Shown: positions 50,605-59,362 of the stretch, in pieces
Numbering within the stretch: the first letter of the stretch is position 1
Layout: every line of letters begins with the position of its first letter
From: REEB95 sp963810055
Lineage (GTDB): Bacteria; Pseudomonadota; Alphaproteobacteria; ATCC43930; CGMCC-115725
DNA: 64,000 bases
Reading direction: 5' to 3'
Assembly (NCBI GenBank): GCA_963810055.1
Contig: CAWEME010000008.1
Location: 135,766-199,765, forward strand
Notes under the pieces: generated by a model
Told to the model about the DNA's origin: nothing
Seen by the model: the letters and a program-made list of their open reading frames with translations, nothing else
Databases searched by the model: none
Translations under genes and position numbers: made by a program

Positions 50605-51372
50605 TCAGTTTTGTGCACGGTTGTTGCGAGGGGAGCGGTTACGGCGTCCCTGTGCATCGAAATGGCTAGACCCGATCACCTTCCGCATGGCGGTGACGAG
50701 CTCAGCGGCCCGTAAAGTCGGGTCCAGGGGCGTCAGCGCGGCCCAGCAAAATTCATAGGCTCGCGATTTCTTAATATTGCCATAGGCGGAGTACGTGAAC
50801 GGCCTGCCTAAAGTCACTTCCCAAAAATGCTGTGCATTGAACACCCATGTCCAAAGGCCTAAATCGAGCGGATGGCCGCTCTTCTTTCGTTGCTTGAGAG
50901 CATACTGCGCCAAATTCCGCAGGATTTTGACGGCCTCAAGAATCTGGCGCTCTTTCAGGAAACTGACCGTTTCCGTGTTGGGTTCATTTCGATATCGGAT
51001 AATGGTGTGACCAATAGGAGTTTTTTCATTTTTATCATCATCTAAATCAACGAATTCATTTTCGAACGGCCGTATTCGAAGATGCCGTTGTTCCCACCAA
51101 AGAAACTCTGACGCTGAATCGCTTAGGGACGCGAGTTTCGTATCCAATTTATCAGCCGCTTTTTGAATGCTGCGAATCTCATTGCGAATTTTACGGGATG
51201 ACTTTTTGCCAGCAATATCGTTCTTGAAATCTCGGTAGTGTATGGCTCCGAGGTGCAGAAATTTTCGCAGCGATCGGACGTGGCCCGGGTCTTGAATATC
51301 AAAATATCGTGCCAATTCCCGAACCATGGCTGGCGGGTAGCATTTCAAATTGGCACGGTAATTTGGTGTCAT
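50605..51372 (-). CDS. hypothetical island protein
   Basis: The 255-residue product is rich in charged helices (YRDFKNDIAGKKSSRKIRNE, then IRSIQKAADKLDTKLASLSD) and has aromatic segments (SEFLWWEQRHLRIRPFENEF). I see no catalytic motif and do not recognise the family. It is divergently oriented to the coiled-coil membrane protein gene, with about 90 bases between the starts that probably hold both promoters. Confidence 0.6.
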   Translation of the reverse strand: MTPNYRANLKCYPPAMVRELARYFDIQDPGHVRSLRKFLHLGAIHYRDFKNDIAGKKSSRKIRNEIRSIQKAADKLDTKLASLSDSASEFLWWEQRHLRIRPFENEFVDLDDDKNEKTPIGHTIIRYRNEPNTETVSFLKERQILEAVKILRNLAQYALKQRKKSGHPLDLGLWTWVFNAQHFWEVTLGRPFTYSAYGNIKKSRAYEFCWAALTPLDPTLRAAELVTAMRKVIGSSHFDAQGRRNRSPRNNRAQN

Positions 51373-51464
51373 CGCCGTATTTCGATCATTCCCTTTTCGA
51401 ATTTCTCGGAAAGACGCCTACGAGAATGATTATAATGGCCAATAAATCGGAAAAGGAGTCCGCT

Positions 51465-52178
51465 ATGCTAGGAAAAGAAGCAGTAGAGTCAGCGATTGGT
51501 GTTCTTGAGGGCGCCTCGGCCACCATCGACACATGGCTTCTGATCTTCACATTCATTGTGGCGGTCGGCGTGGTTGGAGAGGCAGTATTTGGCGTTGCCC
51601 ACTTGATTAACGCCCATAAGTTACAACCACTTCGTGAACGGCAAGCCCAATTAAATGCGTTGGAACTTTCTGGACTAAATAGCAAAATAGCCGACGCAAA
51701 TGAGCGCGCCGCCGAGGCCAATCGGAAAGCCGCTGAAGCGGCTTTAGCATTAGAGAAATACAAAGCGGCACGGGTAATCAAACCAGGTGGCCTAGCTCGC
51801 ATAACCGCAGCGCTGTCACCGTTTGCCAAAACAGAATTTGATGTTGCCGTTGGTCCAATGGGCGATCCTGAGCCAGAACTTTTGGCAACCGCTATTACCT
51901 CTGCTCTCACAAACGCCGGATGGCTCCAAATTGCCTGGAAAACATCGGATGCCCAACTAACGCTTGAGAAACCGGGCAAACCAACTTTTGGCTTTGCAGC
52001 AGTCACAAATGTGATTGTGGATATACACCCAGGGCAGGCGACGCGCCTCTGGCCGATTGCAAGAGCTGTCGCAGCGGCCCTAAACGCTGAGGGGATCGCC
52101 GCCGACGCCCAACAAGGCTCTGGCGGCAGAAACACGAACGAGAATGCGATCCATATAATGATTGGCAGGAAAATGTGA
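51465..52178 (+). CDS. membrane-anchored coiled-coil protein
   Basis: ATG 51465 has the best ribosome binding site (AAGGAG, 6-base spacing) and gives 237 residues; ATG 51435 would add ten. A single membrane helix (TWLLIFTFIVAVGVVGEAVF) is followed by an alanine-rich coiled coil (LNSKIADANERAAEANRKAA) and a C-terminal alpha/beta domain (FDVAVGPMGDPEPELLATAI, then GRNTNENAIHIMIGRKM). Such three-part proteins are common in alphaproteobacterial islands. Function is unknown. Confidence 0.65.
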   Translation: MLGKEAVESAIGVLEGASATIDTWLLIFTFIVAVGVVGEAVFGVAHLINAHKLQPLRERQAQLNALELSGLNSKIADANERAAEANRKAAEAALALEKYKAARVIKPGGLARITAALSPFAKTEFDVAVGPMGDPEPELLATAITSALTNAGWLQIAWKTSDAQLTLEKPGKPTFGFAAVTNVIVDIHPGQATRLWPIARAVAAALNAEGIAADAQQGSGGRNTNENAIHIMIGRKM

Positions 52179-52210
52179 GAGCATCGTCCGTCAAGTGCGG
52201 GATCATCGCC

Positions 52211-52622
52211 CTAATTTGACGGTTTAGGCGGTTTGCCACCCAGTTCGTGCCAGAATGCCCAAGCCGCGTTAACAACTTCCTCAAGGGGATGTTGCTGGCA
52301 CCATTGGTAAACCCACGCCCTCATTCCTGCCCTGTCATAATGCCGTATCTGATCGGCGTTGAAGCTGTTGATGCCATTGACATAGCCCTCAATCCACTCT
52401 TCGTACCGCCAATAGTTCGCTGTTGCCTCCCACGCTTGAGCGCTCCCATTTTCTCCGCTTACGTAGGGCCGATAGGCATCAACAGCTTCCAGAAATTTTC
52501 CACATGACGCGGTGCCGGCTCCATACAACGTGCCAGGAACCCCCCTGCGCGCTGACAGGAAGGACCATTGATCCGAATCCGATCCCGCAGAGTATCGCAG
52601 CCTTCAAAAGCAACGCTTTCAG
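52211..52622 (-). CDS. secreted Rap1a/Tai-like small protein, one frameshift
   Basis: A signal peptide frame (KALLLKAAILCGIGFGSMVL, cleavage probably after SAQ) runs to GGSWHV. One inserted base around 52526-52530 then moves the frame into YGAGTASCGKFLEAVDAYRP, continuing YWRYEEWIEGYVNGINSFNA to the C-terminus. The two cysteines and the WIEGYVNGIN phrase recall small periplasmic Rap1a/Tai-like proteins; this is a tentative link. The start is unclear: CTG 52622 lies just behind AGGAGAGG, and TTG 52613 is the next option. Confidence 0.5.
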
Positions 52623-52677
52623 GATTCCTCTCCTCGTGCTTTATGTTCCGCCACGATAACCGAGAGGAGATCGCGCC

Positions 52678-52923
52678 ATGCCGATACGAAATCTCGATCC
52701 TAACAATCTCGGGCACAGTGAGGACTGGGAGGGCAATAATGTGGCATTGTCATGTCCGGCCTGCAAGAAGGTATTCATTGTCAGTGACACCAGAATGCAT
52801 GTGGGGCCTGACGGGACAAAAGGCTACCGCAAATGTCCGGGGTGCGGGAAGTCGGTCGGGCGCGTGAAGGGTGGCAGAAAATCCGGCGGATCAGCCAGTA
52901 TCGAATGGGCAAATTCAAATTAG
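52678..52923 (+). CDS. small zinc-ribbon protein
   Basis: The 81-residue product has two paired cysteine knuckles, CPACKKVF and CPGCGKSVG, separated by about 25 residues, a typical zinc ribbon. The rest is polar and Gly/Lys-rich. A good GAGAGGAG ribosome binding region precedes the ATG. The role is unknown; nucleic-acid binding is possible. Confidence 0.6.
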   Translation: MPIRNLDPNNLGHSEDWEGNNVALSCPACKKVFIVSDTRMHVGPDGTKGYRKCPGCGKSVGRVKGGRKSGGSASIEWANSN

Positions 52924-52966
52924 GGGAATTATCCCTTTGGCTCCCTTACTGTGGTAAAATTGTTTC

Positions 52967-53284
52967 ATGCAAGAGCTGTTCAGGATTATAGCGGCGCTGG
53001 TTGCCGCCTTCGGCCTATTTCTGTTTATCGGTTTCGCGCCGGCACTCGCGCAGGACTGCACCAATGGCGATACCATGAGGACGGTTAACTGCATGATCCA
53101 ACAAGACCAGCAGATGGAACAGCAGCGGGAGATAGATGACCTGCGCCTAGATCAGGAGTTGAGCGGGCCGGAATGGCATAGCCATTACGAGCCTATGCCG
53201 TTTCCACAGTACGACAGTGACGGATCAGAGGGTCAGGACAGTAGGGCCGAGCAGCAGTGTATAGAGAGTGGCGAGTGCCGGTGA
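52967..53284 (+). CDS. exported small hypothetical protein
   Basis: The 105-residue product starts with a clear signal peptide (FRIIAALVAAFGLFLFIGFA, cleavage probably after ALA), followed by a Gln/Glu/Asp-rich chain with four cysteines (DCTNGDTMRTVNCMIQQDQQ ... QQCIESGECR). I do not recognise the family. Confidence 0.5.
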   Translation: MQELFRIIAALVAAFGLFLFIGFAPALAQDCTNGDTMRTVNCMIQQDQQMEQQREIDDLRLDQELSGPEWHSHYEPMPFPQYDSDGSEGQDSRAEQQCIESGECR

Positions 53285-53430
53285 CGCCCGTTTAACTACC
53301 CAGCAGCGCAATCTTGGCACGGTGCTTGCGCTCCATCGCCACGCGCTTCGCGGTTTTCATAGCGAGCCGTTGGGGTGACGCACTTTATTGGATGCGCTCT
53401 TGCCGCAGGCCCCGAGACGTAGGAGGTTAG

Positions 53431-53694
53431 ATGCGAATATCCGTCTCTCTACCCGTCGCGCTACTGGTTGTTGCTGCCGCAGTCCTGGTTGCTGCCGGGA
53501 CGCTCGCCTTTGTCTATCGGTATGATTATGTGCACGACCGAGCGATCATCGTTCGGTTCGACAATTGGACTGGAACCGGCGTGAGGTGCGATCCTGAGGT
53601 GCCACCATCGGGCTACGGCCTTCCCGTACCCTCGGATCATCTTTTTGGCGAACCTGTGCCGATCCCGATCCCTCCCGTATACGTTTGCAAATAA
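53431..53694 (+). CDS. small single-span membrane protein, hypothetical
   Basis: The 87-residue product has one N-terminal hydrophobic helix (LPVALLVVAAAVLVAAGTLA) and a proline-rich tail with two cysteines. AGGAGG stands 5 bases before the ATG, which supports translation. Function is unknown. Confidence 0.5.
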   Translation: MRISVSLPVALLVVAAAVLVAAGTLAFVYRYDYVHDRAIIVRFDNWTGTGVRCDPEVPPSGYGLPVPSDHLFGEPVPIPIPPVYVCK

Positions 53695-53773
53695 AGCTAC
53701 CTAGATTGCCGCGAGACGTTCCCGCGAGGGAGTTAAGGGAGTTAAAGGTATAAATCCCCAAATTAGGACACTA

Positions 53774-54922
53774 CTAGGACCCGAGAGCTTTTCCCAGGCT
53801 TCCGGCCACTTGCGCAGCGGCGTCCCTAACAGGCTTATCCGCCAAATGCGCATAGCGCATTGTCGTCTGTATCTGGGTATGGCCGAGAAGCCGGCCGACA
53901 ACCACGATATTCACGCCCTGCATGACCGCATTCGAAGCGTAGGTATGGCGTAGATCATGAATTCTAACGTGTTCGAGGCTGGCCTTCTTGCGGATGCGTT
54001 GCCAAGGCGGCTGAATATCGGTCGCATGCTGGCCAGGCACATGGCCCGCGATGACATATTCATTGTCCGGCAGGCGGGGCAGGGCAGCGAGTACCTTGGC
54101 GGCCTCCTCGGGCAGGGGAATACGGCGCGGTCCGGTCTTCGAATCGGGCAGCTTTATGTAGCCGTCGCTGATATAGGACCATTTCAGGGTTTGGATTTCC
54201 CTCAGGCGGCAGCCGGTCAAAATGAGAAGTTGAATTGCCGCAATCGCATAAGGAGATTCGGAACCATCGGCGCCCGCTTCATTGAGTGCCTGCCCCAATC
54301 GTGTTAGCTCTTCCGTGCTTAGGAAGGTCTCGCGCTTGCGTTCGGGAAATTTTTTGATGTGTCGGCAGGGATTGGAGCCGTCCGGCCGTAAGCCCCACAC
54401 CTCGCACAGGTTGAACAGCTTGGAAAGCACACCCAAGGTCCGGTTGGCCTGATAAGGTTTTAGGCGCATTTGGTGATGGAGCTGCGCCATATCGGCGCGG
54501 GTCACGTCAACCACCTTAAATGGCCCAATCGCCGGATTGATGAACAGGTCGATAGACCGGCGATATTCGCGTTGCGTGTTCGGCTTGCAATGTTCGAGCA
54601 CATGATCGCGGTAGAAGCGCTCGCACATCGTGGCGACAGTGACTGACCTACGGTGATCGTGAATCTCCTGGGCCGGATTTTGGCCGTGAGCAACAGCGCC
54701 GAGAAGTTCTTTAGCGCGCTTCCGCGCTTGCTCGGCGGTTAGAATGCCGTGCCGGCCGATCTTGACCCGGCGCGTGCGTCCGCCGCTGCGATATTGGACG
54801 AGATAGGTCTTCTTGCCGCTCGGCCAGACACGCAAGCCGAAGCCCTTCACTTCATCATCGAATATGATAAGCTCGCGTGTCTCTGGTGATATGGCTTCGA
54901 CGCTACGCTTGGTAAGTTTCAT
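53774..54922 (-). CDS. int: tyrosine integrase of island A
   Basis: The 382-residue protein has the N-terminal DUF4102-type arm-binding domain (FDDEVKGFGLRVWPSGKKTY), a central SAM-like domain (TRADMAQLHHQMRLKPYQAN) and a full catalytic set: Arg239 (TGCRLREI), Lys262, His322 and Arg325 (IHDLRHTYAS), His348 and Tyr357. It would recombine the island at tRNA-fMet. Its start lies 168 bases before the right 47-bp repeat, with a GGAAGCA pair in between. The set of residues is complete, so the enzyme is probably active. Confidence 0.95.
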   Translation of the reverse strand: MKLTKRSVEAISPETRELIIFDDEVKGFGLRVWPSGKKTYLVQYRSGGRTRRVKIGRHGILTAEQARKRAKELLGAVAHGQNPAQEIHDHRRSVTVATMCERFYRDHVLEHCKPNTQREYRRSIDLFINPAIGPFKVVDVTRADMAQLHHQMRLKPYQANRTLGVLSKLFNLCEVWGLRPDGSNPCRHIKKFPERKRETFLSTEELTRLGQALNEAGADGSESPYAIAAIQLLILTGCRLREIQTLKWSYISDGYIKLPDSKTGPRRIPLPEEAAKVLAALPRLPDNEYVIAGHVPGQHATDIQPPWQRIRKKASLEHVRIHDLRHTYASNAVMQGVNIVVVGRLLGHTQIQTTMRYAHLADKPVRDAAAQVAGSLGKALGS

Positions 54923-54943
54923 CGGTGCCTGCGAAATAAAAAC

Positions 54944-54961
54944 GGAAGCACATAGGAAGCA
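54944..54961 (+). promoter_or_regulatory. paired GGAAGCA motifs, candidate integrase arm site (right)
   Basis: Two GGAAGCA copies at 54944 and 54955 have the same 11-bp spacing as the two pairs at the left end and lie between the integrase gene and the right repeat. They may also serve in integrase autoregulation, because they are just upstream of its start. Confidence 0.6.
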
Positions 54962-55090
54962 TACGACGGCGGATTACACGTAAAAGTATGAGCGTCAGGC
55001 GCAGAGCGCGTCCAGCCAAATCATTCTTACTAAAGCGTTTTTGTGTGGTGAGTGGTTGTAGAGGGAAACCAGCGTAATGAATTTATTTTT

Positions 55091-55137
55091 CTCATAACCT
55101 GAAGGTCGGAGGTTCAAATCCTCCCCCCGCAACCACC
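55091..55137 (+). repeat. attR of island A and left end of element B
   Basis: This is an exact 47-bp copy of the tRNA-fMet 3' end (38837-38883). The 5' half of the tRNA is missing, so this copy is not a functional tRNA. Its minus strand encodes the last residues of the adjoining serine recombinase. Confidence 0.95.
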
Positions 55138-56750
55138 GAGAGTCTAACTCCGGTTAGGTCTTTGTTCTTCTTCCCTACCAGCATCAGGATACCTGCCAGG
55201 TCACCGTGCAGCGTGGCCGGGATCTCGCCGCGTTTGGGGCCTGGCAGGAGGCTCACTTTGCTCACCAGTGAGCGTATGAGCTCAGCCGCCTCGCGGGCCG
55301 CCTCCGGGTCTTCCAGTGCCGCCGAGAGGTGCTCGATCTTGGCACGGTAGACCTCGGCCATGTTCGGGTGAACATCCGGGAAGTCCTGTGGGGCATTGGC
55401 CAGCCTGAAACTGGCTTCGGCCTTTTCCCGTTCCAATTTGCCGAGGCGATCGAGCAGGGCAGGGGATTTACCCCCGTCTACGATGATATCAACGGCCTTC
55501 TCGATTTGCCTTTCTACCCGCTCCAATGTTCGTTTATCGGCTTCGGCGGCTGCCCGCCGCTCGTGATTGAGCCGATTGGTTTCCTCTTGGAAGTCGCGGA
55601 CTGCTTTCTCGGCGGCTTGCGGCGTGACAAGAATAGCCTTCAAGCCGTCGAATATGCGTTTTTCGATTACGTCACGTTTGACCGTGTGCCCGTTCTTGCA
55701 GGCCCCACGCCGGAAATGATTGGCGCAGCCATAGCGGTCGTTTTGAATGACCACGTAATTGCCGCCGCACATGCCGCAACTGAGCAGCCCAGAGAACAGG
55801 AAGCGCTTGCGATGTTGCCCATTGAGGCGGTTCGCGAAGCTCTCCCGCACTGCCTGGATGCTCTCTTGGAACTCTATGGCAAGCGCGGCCTGGCGGCTCT
55901 TTGCGGCTTCCCAAGCCGAATCCTGGACAATCCGCAACTCCGACACGTCCTGAATGATCCACTCAGATTTCGCGTTGATTCGGGAGATTCGCTTGCCGGT
56001 ATCCGGATTCTTGACGTAGCGCAGCCGGTTCCAGACCAGCTTGCCGATATAGAGCTCGTTATTGAGGATGCCCGTGCCGCGCGAGGCGTGGCCGCGAATG
56101 GTGGTATCCATCCAGGCTCCGCCATGCGGGCCGGGAACATGTTGGGTGTTTAAGTCGCGGGCAATGGCGCGCGGCGATTTGCCAACGGCGAATTCGCGGA
56201 AAATGCGGCGGACGATTTTGGCTTCGTCTTCGTTGATGGTGCGGTCACCCCGGATCGGCTCGCCCTTGGCGTCCAGTTTCGTGACGGGGCGATAGCCGTA
56301 GCAAAGCCCGCCGCCGGATTTTCCTTGTTCGACCCGCCCTCGAATCCCGCGCCGCGTCTTGTCGGCCAAATCCTTGAGGAAAAGGGCGTTCATGGTGCCC
56401 TTCAATCCAACATGAAGGTGGGTAATTTCGCCTTCGGACAGGGTGACAATCTTGATGCCGGCGAAGCTCAGCCGCTTGAAAACCCCGGCCACGTCCTCCT
56501 GGTCGCGGCTGATGCGGTCCAGGGCCTCGGCAAGCACCATGTCAAACAGGCCCCGCGAGGCGTCCGTAAGGAGCGCCTGGATTCCTGGCCGGATAAGGCT
56601 AGCTCCGGATTTGGCGCGGTCATTGTAGCCTTCAACCACGTGCCATCCCTGCTTTTTGGCGTATTCGCGGCAAAGCCGAAGCTGGTCCTCGATTGAGGCG
56701 TCCCGCTGATTGTCCGAGGAATAACGGGCATAGAGCGCAACACGGATCAT
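55092..56750 (-). CDS. large serine recombinase
   Basis: The resolvase domain starts ALYARYSSDNQ with catalytic Ser11, and includes LAEALDRISRDQEDVAGVFK. A recombinase domain (GKSGGGLCYGYRPV, then TGILNNELYIGKLVWNRLRY) follows, and a zinc-ribbon (CGMCGGNY ... CANHFRRGAC) precedes a coiled coil (RRAAAEADKRTLERVERQIE). The length is 552 residues from ATG 56750, which has a GGAGG site 8 bases upstream. The final residues GGGFEPPTFRL and the stop are encoded by the antisense of the tRNA repeat, so the gene's 3' end is formed by the attachment site. Confidence 0.93.
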   Translation of the reverse strand: MIRVALYARYSSDNQRDASIEDQLRLCREYAKKQGWHVVEGYNDRAKSGASLIRPGIQALLTDASRGLFDMVLAEALDRISRDQEDVAGVFKRLSFAGIKIVTLSEGEITHLHVGLKGTMNALFLKDLADKTRRGIRGRVEQGKSGGGLCYGYRPVTKLDAKGEPIRGDRTINEDEAKIVRRIFREFAVGKSPRAIARDLNTQHVPGPHGGAWMDTTIRGHASRGTGILNNELYIGKLVWNRLRYVKNPDTGKRISRINAKSEWIIQDVSELRIVQDSAWEAAKSRQAALAIEFQESIQAVRESFANRLNGQHRKRFLFSGLLSCGMCGGNYVVIQNDRYGCANHFRRGACKNGHTVKRDVIEKRIFDGLKAILVTPQAAEKAVRDFQEETNRLNHERRAAAEADKRTLERVERQIEKAVDIIVDGGKSPALLDRLGKLEREKAEASFRLANAPQDFPDVHPNMAEVYRAKIEHLSAALEDPEAAREAAELIRSLVSKVSLLPGPKRGEIPATLHGDLAGILMLVGKKNKDLTGVRLSVVAGGGFEPPTFRL

Positions 56751-56774
56751 GGATTTAGCCTCCAACAAACCAGC

Positions 56775-57200
56775 TTACTCTTTTGTCCAGGGGTCCAGAA
56801 TGGATTTCAGCGAGGTCTTGAAATCCGAGACGTTATGGGTCACGAGCGTCAGATCATGGACTTCGGCAGTCGCGGCAATGAAGGCGTCCATCGCTTCAAT
56901 AGGCCTGCCGGCGGCCTCACACCGTGCGAAAATCTTCCCACAAGCATCCGCAACTGTGCCGTCAACCGGTAAGATTCGATCTTCGAAACGCAACGGTAGC
57001 TCCTCCCGCAACCATTCATCGAGTTGTTTCCGCTTTACGCCAGCGGGCAGCCGCTCGATCCCGTAGCGAAGCTCCGCCAATGTCACGGCGCTAATGAACA
57101 CGCGGTCTTCATCTACCCCCTCCGTCCAGGTGATTAGGCCTGGATTGGGTTGCGGCTTGACCCACTCTGAAACCGCGTTGGTATCGAGCAGGAAGGTCAC
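56775..57200 (-). CDS. vapC: VapC/FitB-like PIN-domain toxin
   Basis: The 141-residue PIN-domain protein begins FLLDTNAVSEWVKPQPNPGL with the first metal-binding Asp6, and has AVTLAELRYGIERLP and MDAFIAATAEVHDLTLVTHN with the remaining acids. VapC proteins cut tRNA or rRNA. The start overlaps the antitoxin stop (ATGA). Confidence 0.93.
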   Translation of the reverse strand: MTFLLDTNAVSEWVKPQPNPGLITWTEGVDEDRVFISAVTLAELRYGIERLPAGVKRKQLDEWLREELPLRFEDRILPVDGTVADACGKIFARCEAAGRPIEAMDAFIAATAEVHDLTLVTHNVSDFKTSLKSILDPWTKE

Positions 57201-57451
57201 AACTCGACCTTACGCAGACGGCCTTTGATGCGCTTGATTTTCAGCCCGGAGCCGCGAAGCGGGGAACTGGCGAAGAACTCGGCCAGATTGCCGACTCGCT
57301 TGGTCTTCCGCTGCCATTCCTCGGCCGCCACAACCACCACGGCGCTGCGGCCGTGCTTGGTGATGGTCTGCGGCCCTCGGGATTTGGCCTGGTCAATGAC
57401 TTCGCTGAATTTCGCCTTGGCTTCCGCGACGGTCCAGGTACCTGTGTTCAT
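57197..57451 (-). CDS. vapB: Phd/YefM-type antitoxin
   Basis: The 84-residue product (TWTVAEAKAKFSEVIDQAKS, then GPQTITKHGRSAVVVVAAEE) is a Phd/YefM-fold antitoxin. Its C-terminal half (GSGLKIKRIKGRLRK) should wrap the toxin. It precedes and overlaps the toxin gene and probably represses the pair through the repeats upstream. Confidence 0.92.
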   Translation of the reverse strand: MNTGTWTVAEAKAKFSEVIDQAKSRGPQTITKHGRSAVVVVAAEEWQRKTKRVGNLAEFFASSPLRGSGLKIKRIKGRLRKVEL

Positions 57452-57463
57452 GGTTCACCTCTT

Positions 57464-57490
57464 ATGACTCAATATAGTCACTATAGTCAG
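57464..57490 (-). promoter_or_regulatory. candidate operator of the toxin-antitoxin pair
   Basis: Two ATAGTCA copies (57474-57480 and 57483-57489) 9 bp apart lie just upstream of the antitoxin start, together with an overlapping TAGTCACTATAG pattern. This placement fits autorepression by the antitoxin. Confidence 0.5.
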
Positions 57491-57514
57491 TATCGTCCGC
57501 AAATACAACAGGAG

Positions 57515-57718
57515 TCACGTCTCCGATTTAGGCTGCTGATTAGACTGGGTTTCTGCCGCCAGGAGTTCCTTGAATCGCTCGCGCGCAATCAAACGGCCGA
57601 TCAAGCCGGCAAGGGCCAGGATACGGGGATCGAGCGGAGCTTCCGTATCTCCGTCAGTCCCGTTGGGCGCCGTCGCCGGCTCCTGGCCGGCGGACGAGCT
57701 CTCCCGGTTATCCGCCAT
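57515..57718 (-). CDS. small acidic hypothetical protein
   Basis: The 67-residue frame MADNRESSSAGQEPATAPNG has a helical C-terminal half (LALAGLIGRLIARERFKELL). The composition is plausible for a small mobile-element protein, but there is no recognised family and only a weak ribosome binding site. Confidence 0.4.
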   Translation of the reverse strand: MADNRESSSAGQEPATAPNGTDGDTEAPLDPRILALAGLIGRLIARERFKELLAAETQSNQQPKSET

Positions 57719-57851
57719 TACGAACCTCGCAGACCAATCCCGACTATGGCCTTGCGCCTTGTGGCGCGCCCTAGGCCGCAGTCGAAATCATGTTCAAGGC
57801 GAGGTTCGCTTTTTTAGGGGCGGGGATCGAAACCCATAAATCCACAAACCT

Positions 57852-58175
57852 TTATAGTTTGTGGGGAGGCTTTTTGGCCGATTTCAGTCGCGCAAGCTCA
57901 GGTGCGAGATATTTGGCGATCACTTTGTCCGACAGGTTCTTATTTCCCGGGAATTGACCTGGGAACAGGATATTTACCCGCACCCTTATCAATTCATAAT
58001 CGCGCTTGCGCGATTGGGTCGGTATCGCTTGTTCATTGATCAATGACCGGATCGCTTCTGTAATCGCATGTTTTGAGGATGGACGGCCGATCGCTCGGTG
58101 CGTGTCTTTCGGCACAAGAGCCTCAATATCCCGGACCCATTTTGGCCGAAATACCAGCACTGACGTTGCCCCCAT
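57852..58175 (-). pseudogene. hypothetical gene cut at its 5' end by the IS3-type element
   Basis: The frame VLVFRPKWVRDIEALVPKDT continues through SSKHAITEAIRSLINEQAIP to KKPPHKL, a coherent helical protein. Its first five codons and apparent ATG (58175) lie inside the insertion sequence end (58161 onwards), so the native N-terminus was removed by the insertion. Family unknown. Confidence 0.5.
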
Positions 58176-58178
58176 GTT

Positions 58179-59108
58179 TTATCCAGTAGCGACTGGAGTC
58201 TGGCGGTTTTCAACCTGCATATTCGGAGCGACGGGCCAAGGCGCGGAGCCCTCGATCAGCGCAGCGCCTTGACCTTGTTGCGGTGAGAATTTGGCGGCAT
58301 AAGCGGCTGGCGTCAGCCAGCCGATGCGAGAATGAGGCCGAACGGTGTTATAGTCGCGCCGCCATTCTTCGAGGGCGGCACGCGCCTGGGCGAGCGAGGT
58401 GAACAGGGTCTCGTTCAAGAACTCGTCGCGCAGCCGGCCATTGAAGCTCTCGATGAAGGCGTTCTGGATCGGCTTGCCCGGATCGATGTAGTGCCAATCG
58501 ACGCCCGTTTGCGCCGTCCAGGTCAGAATGGCATTGCTGGTCAGTTCCGTGCCGTTGTCGCTGCCGACCGTCTTGGGTTTGCCGTGGGCCGCGATGAGAA
58601 GATCGAGTTCGCGGGCCACCCGCTTGCCCGAGAGCGAGAAGTCTGCGATCGCGACCAGGCATTGCCGGGTGCAAACGTCATAGATCGCCAGAATGCGGAA
58701 GCGGCGACCGGAGTCAAGTTGATCGGACACGAAGTCGAGCACCCACAAGTCGTGCGGCAGCGCCGGGACCGGCATGGGCGTTCTTGTTCCCAAAGCCCTT
58801 TTGCGACCGCCCCGTTTGCGCACCATGAGCCGTTCCTCGCGATAGATGCGGAATAGCCGTTTGTGGTTCACGACAAAGCCCTCCCGGCGAAGGAAGATGA
58901 GCAAGCGGCGGTAGCCGAAGCGGCGGCGTTCCCGGGCCAAGGTCACAAGCCGCTCGCGCAGCCTGGGATCGTCGGGCCGCCGGGAGTGGTAGCGGATCGT
59001 CATCCGCACGCAGCCGATCACTTGGCACGCCCGCCGCTCGCTCATCTCATGGGCCGCCTTGAGATGGGCGACAGCTTCTCGCTTCACGGCGGGCGTTACC
59101 ATTTTTTT
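58179..59108 (-). CDS. IS3-family transposase OrfB (DDE catalytic part)
   Basis: This is the catalytic half of the transposase, with an HTH_21 region (MSERRACQVIGCVRMTIRYH) and an rve-type integrase core. The catalytic residues are the first Asp in LWVLDFVSDQ, the second Asp in TVGSDNGTELTS and Glu in QNAFIESFNGRLRDEFL. It is translated as an OrfAB fusion by -1 slippage on the A7 run at 59102-59108. The OrfAB fusion would be about 394 residues. The frame is intact, so the element may still be active. Confidence 0.93.
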   Translation of the reverse strand, partial: KKMVTPAVKREAVAHLKAAHEMSERRACQVIGCVRMTIRYHSRRPDDPRLRERLVTLARERRRFGYRRLLIFLRREGFVVNHKRLFRIYREERLMVRKRGGRKRALGTRTPMPVPALPHDLWVLDFVSDQLDSGRRFRILAIYDVCTRQCLVAIADFSLSGKRVARELDLLIAAHGKPKTVGSDNGTELTSNAILTWTAQTGVDWHYIDPGKPIQNAFIESFNGRLRDEFLNETLFTSLAQARAALEEWRRDYNTVRPHSRIGWLTPAAYAAKFSPQQGQGAALIEGSAPWPVAPNMQVENRQTPVATG

Positions 59109-59362
59109 GACAGTAAATCCTTCAAGCCCGCGTTGTCGAGCATGGCGTCGGCCAACAGCCGCTTCAGCTTCGAGTTCTCCGTCTCCAGCGCCTTCAGCCG
59201 CTTGGCTTCGGACACGTCCATGCCGCCGAACTTGCTCTTCCAATTGTAGAAGGTCGCCTCGCTGACCCCGTGCTTACGGCAGAGGTCCGCCGTCTTGGCA
59301 CCCAGCTCGTGCTCCTTCAGCACCCCGATGATCTGCTCTTCGGTAAATCGCGAATGCTTCAT
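59096..59362 (-). CDS. IS3-family transposase OrfA
   Basis: The HTH protein starts MKHSRFTEEQIIGVLKEHEL at ATG 59362 and continues LCRKHGVSEATFYNWKSKFG with a leucine-zipper-like ETENSKLKRLLADAMLDNAG. It ends LLSKKW right after the A7 run, where -1 frameshifting joins it to OrfB. It binds the terminal repeats. Confidence 0.93.
   Translation of the reverse strand: MKHSRFTEEQIIGVLKEHELGAKTADLCRKHGVSEATFYNWKSKFGGMDVSEAKRLKALETENSKLKRLLADAMLDNAGLKDLLSKKW

Noticed and set aside
55329..56153. A 274-codon plus-strand frame across the serine recombinase
   Set aside because: It is antisense to a clearly conserved recombinase gene and resembles no protein.
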